A DNA stretch of 64,000 nt, taken from assembly GCA_024516035.1 (NCBI GenBank), contig CM044959.1, positions 25,113,644 to 25,177,643 of the forward strand, given 5' to 3'. This stretch comes from Bactericera cockerelli (lineage: Eukaryota > Arthropoda > Insecta > Hemiptera > Triozidae). A model generated the notes under the pieces. The model made no database searches and was not told the DNA's origin. It saw nothing but the letters and a program-made list of their open reading frames with translations. Both the position numbers and the translations under genes were made by a program. Shown one piece after another: positions 11,201 to 22,799 of this stretch (the stretch's first letter is position 1; each line of letters opens with the position of its first letter).

Positions 11201-14200
11201 ATAATTTTAAAATAAAACTTCGAAGTTGCTGTAGTTATTTACAGAAAAGGCTTGTTACTTCGATATTCCTTTTTGTCAAACTTGCTCTGAAAAGGGTGAT
11301 TTACAAACAGAGTCACAAAACTTGAGAGAAAATACTCGCAAATTGAGTTTGCATATTTCAACGCCCTTGAAGCATAAAAAAGACAAGTTCTTTTTCTGCC
11401 ATACATAATAATTTGTACTAGGAGGTTCGGCTACAATATGCATTGAACCGTGTCTCATACATTGGAGTTGTGAGTATAAACGTATAAAACATGTATAAAT
11501 ACAATGGGTAGAATATTATGCTTATTTTCCCCCATCAGGTCATGTCACCTCTCCGGTGACTTGGTCTGGTAGGTTCAGGATGTTAGCCAGGAGCCACTCT
11601 AACTGGATAGTGCCATAGGTCACTCTGAGTCAGCGTAGTTGAATTCGCGGGGTTGTTAGTTATAAGATGCTGAGTTTCGTGAGGTCTTCGATCACAGAGA
11701 TTGCATTTGGTTTCTATTGTTGGTTGGCCCTGGGAGTTTTAGCTTATCAAGTGACATCTCAGGTGGTTTGGCACTTAGTACTTGATTTGACTTGTTAATG
11801 TGTGTGTATCACCTTGTGAATATCCTTCACTAATACAGATTCAATATTATTTTGTTCTTGATTTTAAGTTTAAGATCGACACTCTTCTGTGTGGTGGATG
11901 TAGTTAACTTTCCTTAGTCCTGAGAGAGATCAATACAATTCAATATAACCTGTGAAGAAATATTATATACATCTATTAATCATTTTCTACAGACCTCAGA
12001 ACAAACAATGAAATAACAAAGTTTGATAATGGCATACACGATAACATAGCTTTGTCAAACCTTCAAAAAATACAGAGCATGTGAAAGTTAATTATTTTTA
12101 TCATGAGAGACATTCTTCAGAAAGCTACAGTATGTGTTCATAGGACGCTAACGAATTTCATTTTCTAATTTTAAAACAAAACAGAAAGGAAGAATAAAGC
12201 TTAATAAAGAAAAGGCTGTTCCTCACGGAGTCTGAATACTGATGAGATAGAAATTGATAGATAGGTGCCTCTACACACTACACAATGGAGATTAATGATG
12301 AAATAATTAGCAAACTCCCCCTCTGCCTGTCCTGGGGAGGCTGCCACTTGATGATAAATGGATTAAAGGAAGACAATCAGACGAGAGGGGATAAGGGTTA
12401 TATTTATTCAATGTTTATCCATTGAGTTATTGGTCCATTAGTCCCTGTCACCAGCACTCTTTCCGATAGGATAGTTGACCTCGCTTGGCCTATCGCCCAC
12501 TTTTTTCTTTGCTGGACCGTGTACATTTTCCTCAAATGGATCAGAAATTCGTTGAATTTTCTCATTTGTATTTTATAATAATTGAAAAAACTACGACGTA
12601 AATGGTGTTGCCAATACATAACCCAGTGTATTTCTGTATTTTCTCAAGTTCAACCTTGTTTAGTCTCACCTGAAGTTCTAGTTCAAAACACACAACTATG
12701 ATCTATTTTTCCACGTTCTGGAAAGGCCTGAAAGGACTCACTAGACACAATAGCTGACGACTCAGGGGTCCTACAGGAAATAGAACCAAGTGAAAGGAGG
12801 AGGATGGAGAGGAAGTAGAGAGCGAGGGTGTTCTAATTGAAATTAAAGAGGAAATTACTGCCGTTGCTGATGCGATAGAATGAAAACTTTCTCTTTTAAT
12901 TAGAAATGAAAGCTAGAGGGGGAAAGTAGCTGTCTATTATCACTTCACTTTTTTTTAATCAATTTTTTACGTGATGTAGGAGTAGGTATGTCTTTAAATT
13001 TAAATTGATGGGCCAGATTTGTTTCACGTTTGTAAGACCCCTCCTCATTGCCTCGTTTCTCATACAAAACAGTAATGGTTATGGTCTTTTTAGATGCATT
13101 GTATTAGTTTTATTGTAAAATTTTGAAAGCTTGTTGATGAATGTAAAATATTTTTTCAATGCTTCTTAAACTCCTTATATCAAGATCTCAGAGGTTTCAG
13201 TAATAATGTATTTAAAACCAAAAATTTAATTTGTTTGTAAAATCAAAAAACATACAAAAGGATAGACCTACATAGTGTCTCTTTTAGGACTTTTATTTAT
13301 TTTATCACATTTTGTACAAACTATTCTAAAAAAAAAATATAAGAATGCATGAGAATTTTTCACCGTAGTTCTCCTATTCTAAATGTACAGTAACGTAGCA
13401 TGCCAGACCTTTTAGGGTGCACCTTCTGGTCTAGAAGCTTTGTTTCCTTCCTTCAATGGAAATGCGCCACTAGTATAATATGTTATATTCTCCAGCTGTC
13501 TATTTATACCAATGTTGCCCTGTATCGAAATTTCCGTGTTGTACGAAATTCCGTAATTACATTGGAATGCAGACGGCAGAAGTACTTTCTGTCAGGTCAT
13601 AGTAAAAATTAATTTTGGTACGGAAATTTTGCCTTACTTGTTTGCAAATGGTGCATAGCTTTAAGCAAAACCAAAATGTTCTCGTTCTAGATACCTTAGT
13701 AGTAATGATATTTTCGTCTAGATTTTAATATATTTCATTTTAGATATAAACCTTCCTCTGCATTACTTATCTTTACTCCATTTTGAGTAAATTGTATAGG
13801 AGACAACGCTCTTTGTCAATCTTATTTCTTCTGAGCGTGGTAGTATAAATCATGTCTATTATAACATAACCCCATTTTCAGAGAGTTTCTCATATTATTT
13901 CTAGCAAATAATTATTAGGTATCTTTCTCCAACCTGCATAGTATTTGTCATGAGGGGGTGATAGCCACTGGAATCATTTGTGGTATGTTACCTAGAGACC
14001 CTATGTGACAGATCTACCATAAGTTTCCATTTACATTATTACTACTGTCATCTGGACAAGTAAGTCAGATTCACACTATTTATGTAGATCAAGGCACGGT
14101 CCTCTAACGGTCTAATCAAATATTTGTGAGAAAAATAACATTGTCACTTGAGTTAGAAGATTTGAGTGTGACTTGTACTTTTATCTGAACTAGCCTAAAC

Positions 14201-16738
14201 TCGTAACTTTTTACAATAAATGCATCATAATATCATATGCATAAAGAGGTTTTACTTTCCATCACGCCTGCCAGGCATTTTATTTAAAGTTGTGAGGTCT
14301 GTACTAAGTCCTTAATAAACAATTACATTTTTAAGATCTCCTAAATTTAAAAGCTATCTTCGCTTTTGTGTTTAGCAAAGACATCTAGCAATAAAATTAT
14401 TAAAAATAAGATACAGTGTATTTACTTTCTAGCTGCGTCATAGGATAAACATGGGTTTGTTTTTGACTTGTACAACTTTCCACTAGACTATAATTAGAAA
14501 GTGATGGTGTTGTGTTCAAAGAATTCAAAAATCTATAGCGTAATCTATACAATTAACTGCAACATTAAAAGTTGATCTATTTCTGAAAGTGAGGAAAGTA
14601 AACACCCTGTATTTACAAAACATGCAACTATTTTGTGCATTGAAATTTGGTATCTGACACAGAACTACGGTTCTCATCAAGCTCATGCCCATTATACATA
14701 CCTACAATCTGAACAATTCTTTGCCATTATGCGAAATTTTCTTATTTATTTTGATGAATTTGAAATTTTGTTGATTAGCGAAGATTCTTTTTAGAACGAA
14801 AAGTAAACAAAAAATGTGGGTTAGTTCTGATTTATTTACCTTTTAAGATTATTTCAGCATTTAATGTCCTAACTGAAATGAAAATTGGATATGACCGAAA
14901 GATATCCAAGTAATAAATAATATGTAAAAGTAATGCGAAAGCTATATTCAGACCCGTTATAAAGTACGTCATATTCCAATGGCATTAAGAGCTGAAACAA
15001 TATTAATAACATAAGTACATACCTACTGTATTTATCTTACTTAGACCTAAAATGATTTTTAAAGATCGCACAAATAAATACTTTTTCACTTTTTTTTTCT
15101 AAAAAATATTTTTAGATTTCTGAAATAATAAATGAAAATAACCAAAATTTAAAATCTTTATTACTCAAATGATATACTCGTAGTGTTTAGTTTTAATACT
15201 CTTATAACCCTGTCATGCACTAATCGTGTCCTGAAGTGAAGTTCATGTTGAACAATTCTTGTCTTTCACTCAGATTTTATCTCATTGTAAATTTTCAACT
15301 GAGCAATCCAATTTATGTTACTTGTCCTTAAAATCTTGAGGATAATTCCGTACCCCTTTTCAGGCATCTAAATATTTAAAACTAAACTTATAGGTTTATG
15401 AAAACAACTGACATATACTTTTTTGTATATTTTTATTGTAAGTAAAAAATTAAATTAAGTATCGCAACAATCATGTCAATTTAAAATAATAAAAAGAAAA
15501 TTTGAAAATACAGACTAGTAAACGCAAACTAATCTACTACATAAAAATCGAAGAATACTTTCCATCTTCTAAAGAACGAAATTTGAAAAGAAAAGAAAAT
15601 GCAAAATTTAGGCGAGGTCGTTTGCTGAAATAGTGAACTTACACGGATATTAAATTTACATACTGAAGAAGAAAAATATTTATTATAAAAATCCATGCTT
15701 TTTTAACATTTAAGACTACAAAAGTGGTCAGTGGATAGTGAAGGATCAAGTATTGATTTAAAACAGCTTGGCTAGACCAATATTTTATTGGTTTCATAAT
15801 ACTTACTATATGTATTTTTAAGGATTGCGAATACATATTGTGTTGGTTCTCTTTCGATTATCTGAATCTCTCCTCAAGTTTATGGGCATGTTGAGTGTTA
15901 AAAGTATTGAATTCTATTTGGTCAAGTAAAGTTCTATTTTTTGTATTTTTATTTAGAGTATATTATTATTAACGTGTAGAGCTTGTGTTATTCAGCAAAT
16001 ATGATCATATATATAATATGTTTTTGATATACACATGTACATTAATCGCTGGTAAGTTTTCTATACCTACCCATCTTATTAACTTTATGAACAGCAGAAT
16101 AATTTATTCCTGTCATTTGAACTCGTTTATTTCAATATTCAAGTTCTTCTAGAAACATATTAACATACCGTTCAAGTTTCAGTATTTCATTGCTGGATTG
16201 GTAGGCATTATGTCAATGAATTTAACGCGTATCTTACCAGTAATCGACTGTCCAAATGGCTCTATGGAACAACCCAAGTTTTAATTTTAAGGAAGATCGT
16301 GCAAAGGCTGTTTATTAGCTAGATCTCTTTGCAGAAAAGCAACTATATACTTAAAAAAGAACAAGAGTTCCCTCTTTAGGTATATTCTCCTCTTCAATAT
16401 AAGTATGTATGTATGTTATAGTATTTATGAGGATACTTCCTCCTCGAACTCAGACTGTACCTTAGTTTAATGTTATTTTGAAGTAACAACAGTGCTTTGT
16501 TTTATGAATAAAAAAAGAAAGTATTCATGGTTAGAAGGAAAGAGTGAATGAATACACTGAGGCAGTAAGTCAGGAGGGATGTGGATCATAGGATCATAGG
16601 AAAAGGATAAAAAATAAAGCTCAGAGGAGTCAGAAAGTGAATAAGTAGGTACGATTTACAGTATCATTATTTTCAAGTACTCTGACAAAATGTAATGCCA
16701 AGAACTTGATTAAACTGATGTTACGTTTTCTTCAACAG
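7936..16738. other. Non-coding region between the two calcium sensor genes
   Basis: AT-rich, with a poly-T tract at about 8201-8229 and a 34-bp tandem duplication (ctatatagtcgtacataac) at about 8846-8905. I see no conserved exon. The acceptor ttcttcaacag ending at 16738 shows that neurocalcin has at least one upstream untranslated exon, so part of this stretch is probably its 5' intron. An open frame at 10889-11173 follows a tttcag-like site but matches no family I recognise, and I do not call it. Confidence 0.5.
11583..11705 (-). pseudogene. Second copy of a jockey-like pol tail, fragment
   Basis: Read on the minus strand, 11705 down to the TAA at 11583 encodes CNLCDRRPHETQHL, then a spacer and DLWHYP. 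This is the same CxxC..PH.T.HL...DLW pattern as the remnant at 1066-1449. Only about 40 codons are recognisable, and the flanks are out of frame or unreadable. Confidence 0.55.
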
Positions 16739-16786
16739 AAAGACTGAACCCTGAAGCAGCGTGCAAGGACTTTGTATGTATAGACA

Positions 16787-19700
16787 ATGGGAAAGCAGAA
16801 CAGTAAACTCAAACCTGAGGTGTTGGAAGATCTGAGACAGAATACGGAATTTACCGGTGAGTCAGACCTTTGACCTGGCGAACTGAAAATAGTGGTTCTA
16901 GTTTCTACAAGTTATTTGAACATATTATTCTACTTTCATAAAAAATTGAAAGTCAAAGTTATCCTCGAATTAAAGTCAACATGGTAGTTAGTAAATGATT
17001 CTTTTTACTTTTTGAAATTTGAAATGTTCAGATCTATTATTTTGCTATATTTTTAATTTTCTATTTTTTTACTAGGTATACATGAAATATATGTATAAAT
17101 GTATAAATATAACGTCAAAATGGATATATAGTATCAATCACACAATACACATTGGTTGTTTGAAATAGTTTGACTTCTAGTATCAAGTTAATTAATGTTC
17201 ATTTAATACTTACTTTCCAGACGCGGAAATCCAAGAATGGTACAAAGGTTTTCTCAAGGACTGCCCTACGGGTCATCTGAGCGTGGAGGAATTTAAAAAA
17301 ATCTACGGAAACTTCTTCCCTTACGGTGATGCATCGAAAGTAAGTGGCCATTTCATTTTTGAATCAACCTTTAAATCGTGTTTAAAATAGTTGCGGGAGA
17401 CAAAATAAATAATACTTATTAAAATTATATTGTTATTTATTTTCTATGTGCGCCTGTTTATTAAAATTATGTAACGTGCAATGTTTTATTCGAAGGAATC
17501 TTACCCTTCTCATACTCTAAATCCTAAATAATAAGCTTGTGATGTCTTTGTTTTTAATTAATGATATCTTTTAAATGACCCTGTATACTATAATAAAGGA
17601 CTTTATTTTTTCTAGGTACCCGATTAAAATTTTTTGGTCCCTTGGTCTGTGCAGTTGTTTTGTGCCCTTATTAGTGGTTGAAGTATCAAATATACGCGGA
17701 GAAAAATGTATTTTTAAATCCAATAATTAAGGCGGGATCCCACTGAGTATAACATTTTGTCTCGAGTTTTATATAAGAAGTGTTGCGAAGTCAGTAGGGT
17801 TTGTGATGTCTTTTTTTTAATCAATCAGATCTTTTAAATGACCCTGTATATTATAATAAAGGATCTCATTTGATCCTAAAGAGTGGAGCATGAAATGTTG
17901 TACTCAGTTGGATCCTGGCTTTCGGTTGTATCCAACCTCACAACCTACTTTTAAAGATAAACAAGGGAAAAATTAAAACAAACCAGGAATAAATAAGTGG
18001 AAGCAAGAATTTTATAAATCCATTTTGGTTAACCAAACTGGAAGAAGATTTCTCCTCCTTTCGTTTTCTTCCGAAAGAAAAATGACTTTCTTCCAATTCG
18101 TCCATTTTATTCCATTTGAATTCACTTTGGTCAGAAAGAAAAATACGGCTATATGTACGTATATGCACAAATCCTGTATCATCAAAGCCATGTCCTTAGT
18201 TGATGAGACAGATCAGTAATGATTGTTCTCTCACGTTACTTATTGCTGTTATTTAGTGACACATATTATCTTGTGTGAATCGGATAAAACAGTGTAGAGG
18301 TAGACATTAGTTAAATAAAAAGATAAGTATTTTTTTGTTTTCTGAATTTCAAACAGTTCTCGAGTTTTTAGGGGTAGCAAGTTACCCTTATGTATATTTC
18401 TGTTATACCTCTGTTAACAAGTCTAGATTTTGGGATGGAGAAATGTAAGTTCTGACTCGATGTTGTCCATTAATGTCGCCCTAAACATTTCATCTCCCAT
18501 TGCTGCGCAGCGTGCAGCGAGTATGTGCATAAGAAGAGCTAGGAGAAGATGGAGTAGTGGAGAGTCGTTGTTGGGGTATGAAGATGGCATTGATCATTGG
18601 AAAAGAGAGTAGTGACAGTGAAGAAAATATTTCAATTGAACGTTTTTAAATAAATTATATCCCTCTCTTTCATCTCCAGTTTGCCGAGCATGTGTTCCGA
18701 ACGTTCGACGCCAACGGGGACGGAACCATCGACTTCCGGGAGTTCCTCTGTGCGCTGTCTGTGACGTCACGCGGGAAGCTGGAGCAGAAGCTGCGCTGGG
18801 CCTTCTCCATGTACGACCTGGACGGCAACGGCTATATCTCACGCAACGAGATGCTCGAGATAGTTCAAGTGAGACTATTCTTCCAATGTTCTTCATATTC
18901 AATGGTGTCAAGTGGAAGAGAAAGCTATTATTATTATTATACAATTCTTTATTAGATACAAAAGGACATTATGTACTTATAAATAATAATTTTAACAGTG
19001 AAAAAATAAAAAAAATAAAAACAATATATACAATAAAAATGAAAAAGAATAGAAAATATTTGAAAACATATGTCCTAACTAAAGGGCGGGGTTATTAAAG
19101 AATAGAAAATATTTGAAAACATATTATTATGTCCTAACCAAGGGGCGAGATTAAAGCCTGTAGCTTTAATCTCGCCCCTTGGTTCATTACTTATTCAATA
19201 ATGTTACAATGTATCATTCTTATTTGTATTATGATATAAACCAGTAAATAATAATAATTCAAAACTTTTGAGGCTGATACAAGAGGTACTGGTTGTTCGC
19301 TGTTTTCTTTAGGTATTTTTAATGTGTCTATTTAAGTACACATAATTCCCGTTGAGGTTTTTGCCCGTGCCTGCCGTACTATTTGGAATTCTTAGTACGC
19401 ACCTAAATACCAAAGGAAGACTCTGTGCCAAATTGCGAATCATCAGTGATGAATGTCATATTGAATATGTTTCAGGCAATATACAAGATGGTGGGCACAG
19501 TGATGAATGTCATATTGAATATGTTTCAGGCAATATACAAGATGGTGGGCACAGTGATGAATGTCATATTGAATATGTTTCAGGCAATATACAAGATCGT
19601 GGGCACAGTGATGAATGTAATATTGAATATGTTTCAGGCAATATACAAGATGGTGGGCACAGTGATGAATGTAATATTGAATCCCCCAAAAACACCACTT

Positions 19701-20331
19701 CGTGGTTAAAAAAAGAAGAACGCCTCACTGAATAGAATGATTATAATTAGCTAAAAATACATGATATCAAATTGAGAACACCTTGACCCCCTCTCTTTCT
19801 ATTTCTCTGCACTCCTCTCTGAATTTATTCCTCTTATGTCTATCTTTCTTTATCCTTTATAGGGGTCATTCCAAACTTGATTTCTCTTTAAATTTACTTG
19901 TTGAACGGCAATAAAAAATGCCGGTCGCAGTATGATTTTTCTGAACTTATTTGATTCGAATCGAAAAAATTACACCGCGACCGCCATTTTTTATTGCCGT
20001 TCAACAAGTAAATTTAAAGAGAAATCAAGTTTGGAATGACCCCTATAAAGGATAAAGAAAGATAGACATAAGAGGAATAAATTCAGAGAGGAGTGCAGAG
20101 AAATAGAAAGAGAGGGGGTCAAGGTGTTCTCAATTTGATATCATGTATTTTTAGCTAATTATAATCATTCTATTCAGTGAGGCGTTCTTCTTTTTTTAAC
20201 CACGAAGTGGTGTTTTTGGGGGATATCAGTTCTTTTTGTATGAAAATATAGGCTCATACACTACTGAAACATTATGAATAACAAAAGTAAATAAGCTGGG
20301 AAAATGTGGATTTACCAAGTTGTCTCATATT

Positions 20332-20372
<41 letters not shown>

Positions 20373-22588
20373 TATAGTTTTAGCATAGGTACCTATGTAA
20401 GGTTTATCTTTCAATGCTAAATAGACCTCGGAGCTAACATGAGGGACACTAAAACACCTGGATTTACAAATGCCAAAGAAATTAATCTGTAATCACCATA
20501 TCAAGGTGAGGTAATGAGTTCTCTCCCGTTGACCTTTTCTTACCCGAATTCTCTCCGGCTTGTTGCAGGGGTCACCACAAATATCTCTCGCAGAAATAAG
20601 ACCATGCTTTTTTACATTGGGTAATTAAGAAAATGGAAACTAAAAAATTAACATTTTTATATAAGAATCGGCTTTTTAAAAGGAAATCTTCAAAATCCCT
20701 AACTAATGAAAGGCAATGCCTTGAGTGTATAGTAGTGTTAGGTAAAATACATAGAAGGCCATGCCTCAGGAATATAGTAGATTTAGGGATAATACATAGA
20801 AGGCAATGCCTCGGGTTTATAGTAGGGTTAGGTAAATATATAGAAGGCCATGCCTCAGGTCTATATCAAAGATGCCTATTAGGTGTTTCGATTATAATTT
20901 TTATGCTAGGCCTAAACTATTCAGGTAAAAATGCAGGAGACAATGCGGTGGTGATAAAACCATGAGTGGGAGAGAACTCGGTGGTGACGTCCCTTATCAA
21001 TACCTCACGAGGTATTTGTGTACCCCGGACATGATGAACAGAGAAAAAAAAAACTGGCCTGAAGGGGATCGAAACCAAGTCATCGTGTCGTGCAAGCTTT
21101 GTATGCTACCCATGATTGTCCAAAATCAATCTCTTAATGCCGCCACAGGTCATTGCCCAATTCTGCAACTACTACTATTTTCCTCGCGAGGGTAATGGTG
21201 TCGTCATGAAGATCAAATATAAAGATCGGAAAAACAAAATAACGTTAAGCCCAAATTGAAAAAATAGAGCTAAAAAATTTCGCCCCCGCCAGGATTCGAA
21301 CCCGTGCTGACAGGGTGGCAGGTCGAGCATGCTACCAATAGACAAAGTTGTCTTCTGAAGAAACGAGGGCAGAAAATGAGCCAACTAAATTAATACTTGG
21401 AAACTTAAACATTAAAATTTTGCACAGAGAGAGCGAGGTCATCTCGAAAAATACATACTGGCCAAGATCTGACCACTAAGAAGGATTCGAAGGTACCTAC
21501 CCGCCAAAGAAAATGAAAAGGCCACCAGGTACCACCCAGTGGTCCGGATGAAGGAATAAAATCAATAAATTCGGTATCTGCTCATCAAGATCTTTCATTT
21601 GATACCACTTAAGACTAGTATTATCCTTCAATTCCCGATTTGGGCTCCCAAAACCCGAGGCCGCCCAAATGGGCCGCCCGCTTATAATGTAGAATTTTTT
21701 TTTGGTCCGGGCTCATCTCCATTATATCTTGATCACTTTAGACACCTCACTTAATCTTCAGTGCCAAGTTAAAGACACGAAGTCGGGTCTCAAAGGATCC
21801 GTATGAAAAAAAAAAACGGAAAAAAAAAAAAAAAAAATTATGAATCTTTTCATGTCTTTCACGATTGTTGGGGGGTCTCGAAAATAGGGTTCCCGTTGCC
21901 CTAGGAAGTCAAACAAAAAGTCAAATCAATTTATTTTTCAACGTAGAGTCCATTTCTGAAATAAAAATTGCAATTTTTGAAATTTATGTTGCACTTTTCG
22001 CTGGCTGAAAGTACATGAAATGCATGGGAACTATGTTTTCCGTAACCTTACACTCTGCCGGGCTGTCTCTTTCTTTGTATAGGCGTTCTTCACACCTCGG
22101 CCGAGGTGTTTGATATGTTTCAGGCAATATACAAGATGGTGGGCACAGTGATGAATGTCATATTGAATATGTTTCAGGCAATATACAAGATGGTGGGCAC
22201 AGTGATGAATGTCATATTGAATATGTTTCAGGCAATATACAAGATGGTGGGCACAGTGATGAATGTCATATTGAATATGTTTCAGGCAATATACAAGATG
22301 GTGGGCACAGTGATGAATGTCATATTGAATATGTTTCAGGCAATATACAAGATCGTGGGCACAGTGATGAATGTAATATTGAATATGTTTCAGGCAATAT
22401 ACAAGATGGTGGGCACAGTGATGAAGATGCCCGAGGATGAATCCACTCCCGAGAAACGAACTGATAAGATCTTTCGCCAGATGGACAAAAACCAAGATGG
22501 CCGCCTTTCTCTCGAGGAATTTATAGAGGGCGCGAAGAGTGATCCCTCCATTGTGAGACTACTACAATGTGATCCTCAGAATCATTAG
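16787..22588 (+). CDS. Nca: Neurocalcin (EF-hand neuronal calcium sensor), complete, 4 coding exons
   Basis: Calcium/myristoyl-switch sensor of neurons. Exons: 16787-16856, 17221-17339, 18680-18868 and 22394-22588, all with GT-AG borders and phases that join without error to 190 residues, the usual length of neurocalcin. It begins [16 protein letters not shown], with an N-myristoylation Gly2. EF1 is the family's inactive hand (CPTG in the loop). EF2 is [15 protein letters not shown]3 is [13 protein letters not shown] and EF4 is [13 protein letters not shown]. It ends LLQCDPQNH. The ATG follows a non-coding 5' stretch spliced at 16739. The third intron (18869-22393) contains two arrays in which the exon-4 acceptor is repeated. 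Using any upstream acceptor in the second array would insert 18 residues per unit in frame between EF3 and EF4. The identification is secure; extra isoforms are inference. Confidence 0.95.
17535..17867 (+). repeat. Direct repeat pair in neurocalcin intron 2
   Basis: About 70 bp at 17535-17607, containing gtgatgtctttg and tttaaatgaccctgtatac, recurs at about 17801-17867 with a few changes. The shared ccctgtata resembles the outer end of Tc1/mariner inverted repeats. No coding content. Confidence 0.6.
17946..18154 (-). mobile_element. Solo copy of the R2-like element's 5' monomer
   Basis: On the minus strand this starts agccgtatttttctttctga and runs through gaattggaagaaagtcattt to ttatctttaaaagta. 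It matches the 5' monomers of the non-LTR element at 54207 and 54502. It sits in neurocalcin intron 2 with none of the element's coding region, so it is either a truncated relic or an independent repeat borrowed by that element. Confidence 0.7.
19136..19184. repeat. Perfect 22-bp-arm hairpin
   Basis: The sequence aaccaaggggcgagattaaa is followed by gc, a 5-nt loop (ctgta) and its exact reverse complement. A diverged, non-palindromic relative of the left arm with its upstream flank lies just before it (about 19040-19096). The G/C-rich arms stand out from the surrounding A-rich DNA. Confidence 0.85.
19446..19680 (+). repeat. First 54-bp tandem array carrying copies of the neurocalcin exon-4 acceptor
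   Basis: Units start at 19446, 19500, 19554 and 19608, with a partial unit at 19662. Each holds ttgaatatgtttcag followed by gcaatatacaagatggtggg, the exact start of neurocalcin exon 4. Unit 3 has aagatcgtgg instead of aagatggtgg, and the next two units have gtaatatt instead of gtcatatt. The array stops abruptly at the foldback insertion at 19681. Since 54 is divisible by 3, all units stay in the exon-4 frame, but the frame then runs into the insertion and ends at 19709, so this array alone cannot make a full C-terminus. Confidence 0.95.
19681..20224. mobile_element. Foldback element with about 250-bp inverted arms
   Basis: The left arm (19681 to about 19930, beginning atcccccaaaaacaccactt) is repeated as an almost exact reverse complement at about 19972-20224, with a loop of roughly 40 bp. 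No open frame suggests a transposase. The two bases AT flank both sides but also belong to the palindrome, so the target duplication is uncertain. The insertion splits the 54-bp neurocalcin repeat. In the pre-mRNA it would fold into a long hairpin upstream of the exon-4 acceptors. Confidence 0.9.
20711..20870 (+). repeat. 45-bp tandem repeat, about 3.5 units
   Basis: Units begin at 20711, 20756, 20801 and 20845 with the small palindrome aggcNatgcct, followed by tcaggaatatagtag-like sequence and ggtaaaatacatag. The period is a multiple of three, which explains the open frame over it; I do not regard that frame as a gene. Confidence 0.8.
20990..21345 (-). mobile_element. tRNA-derived SINE fragments
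   Basis: At about 21000-21115 a diverged copy of the tRNA-headed SINE found at 27184 can be followed (cacgaggtatttgtgtaccc, ggggatcgaaacc). At 21285-21340 a separate tRNA-like segment with the box B complement ggattcgaacccg lies next to the CATGCTACC anticodon-arm-like stretch. Both read on the minus strand. Neither folds as a convincing functional tRNA by eye. Confidence 0.5.
22113..22417 (+). repeat. Second 54-bp array: tandem 3' splice acceptors leading into neurocalcin exon 4
   Basis: Six copies of tatgtttcag|gcaatata give potential exon starts at 22124, 22178, 22232, 22286, 22340 and 22394; only the last is followed by the conserved exon sequence. Units are 54 bp and nearly identical. 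The unit before last carries aagatcgtgg and the last carries gtaatatt, the same ordered variants as in the array at 19446. Every unit is open in the exon-4 frame and encodes [18 protein letters not shown] or the M-to-I variant. Just upstream, 22091-22110 is the palindrome ccgaggtg/cacctcgg followed inwards by gaagaacgcct (complement), resembling the end of the foldback element at 19681. Confidence 0.95.
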
Positions 22589-22774
22589 AAGTCCCGGGAT
22601 TCTGATGTTAGCTACTTGGCTAAATTTTCATCGAACTGTGCGTGAAAACCAAACAATCCACTCAACGAAAACCTCGCGAAACCCAAGACTATCCAAGCTA
22701 CTCGTTGATTATGTGTCCCTAGATAAGAAAATCATAGAGGGAGGATCCCCATATTCCCCATATACGAACTCTAG

Positions 22775-22780
22775 AATAAA
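22775..22780 (+). terminator. Nca: Candidate neurocalcin polyadenylation signal AATAAA
   Basis: AATAAA lies 187 nt after the neurocalcin stop codon at 22586-22588, the first such hexamer downstream. The position is typical, but there is no transcript evidence. Confidence 0.5.
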
Positions 22781-22799
22781 CCTATCTGTATAGAGATAA

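Noticed and set aside
19352..19735. 127-residue frame with repeats of [17 protein letters not shown]
   Set aside because: Another frame of the same 54-bp array; it has no start context or conservation.
19446..22430. CRISPR-like array of regular 54-bp units
   Set aside because: Units have no variable spacers, the host is a eukaryote, and each unit is plainly a copy of an exon border.
22031..22495. 154-residue minus-strand frame rich in [16 protein letters not shown] repeats
   Set aside because: It is the antisense reading of the 54-bp neurocalcin array; period 54 keeps all frames open, so the Cys/His periodicity is not evidence of a protein.
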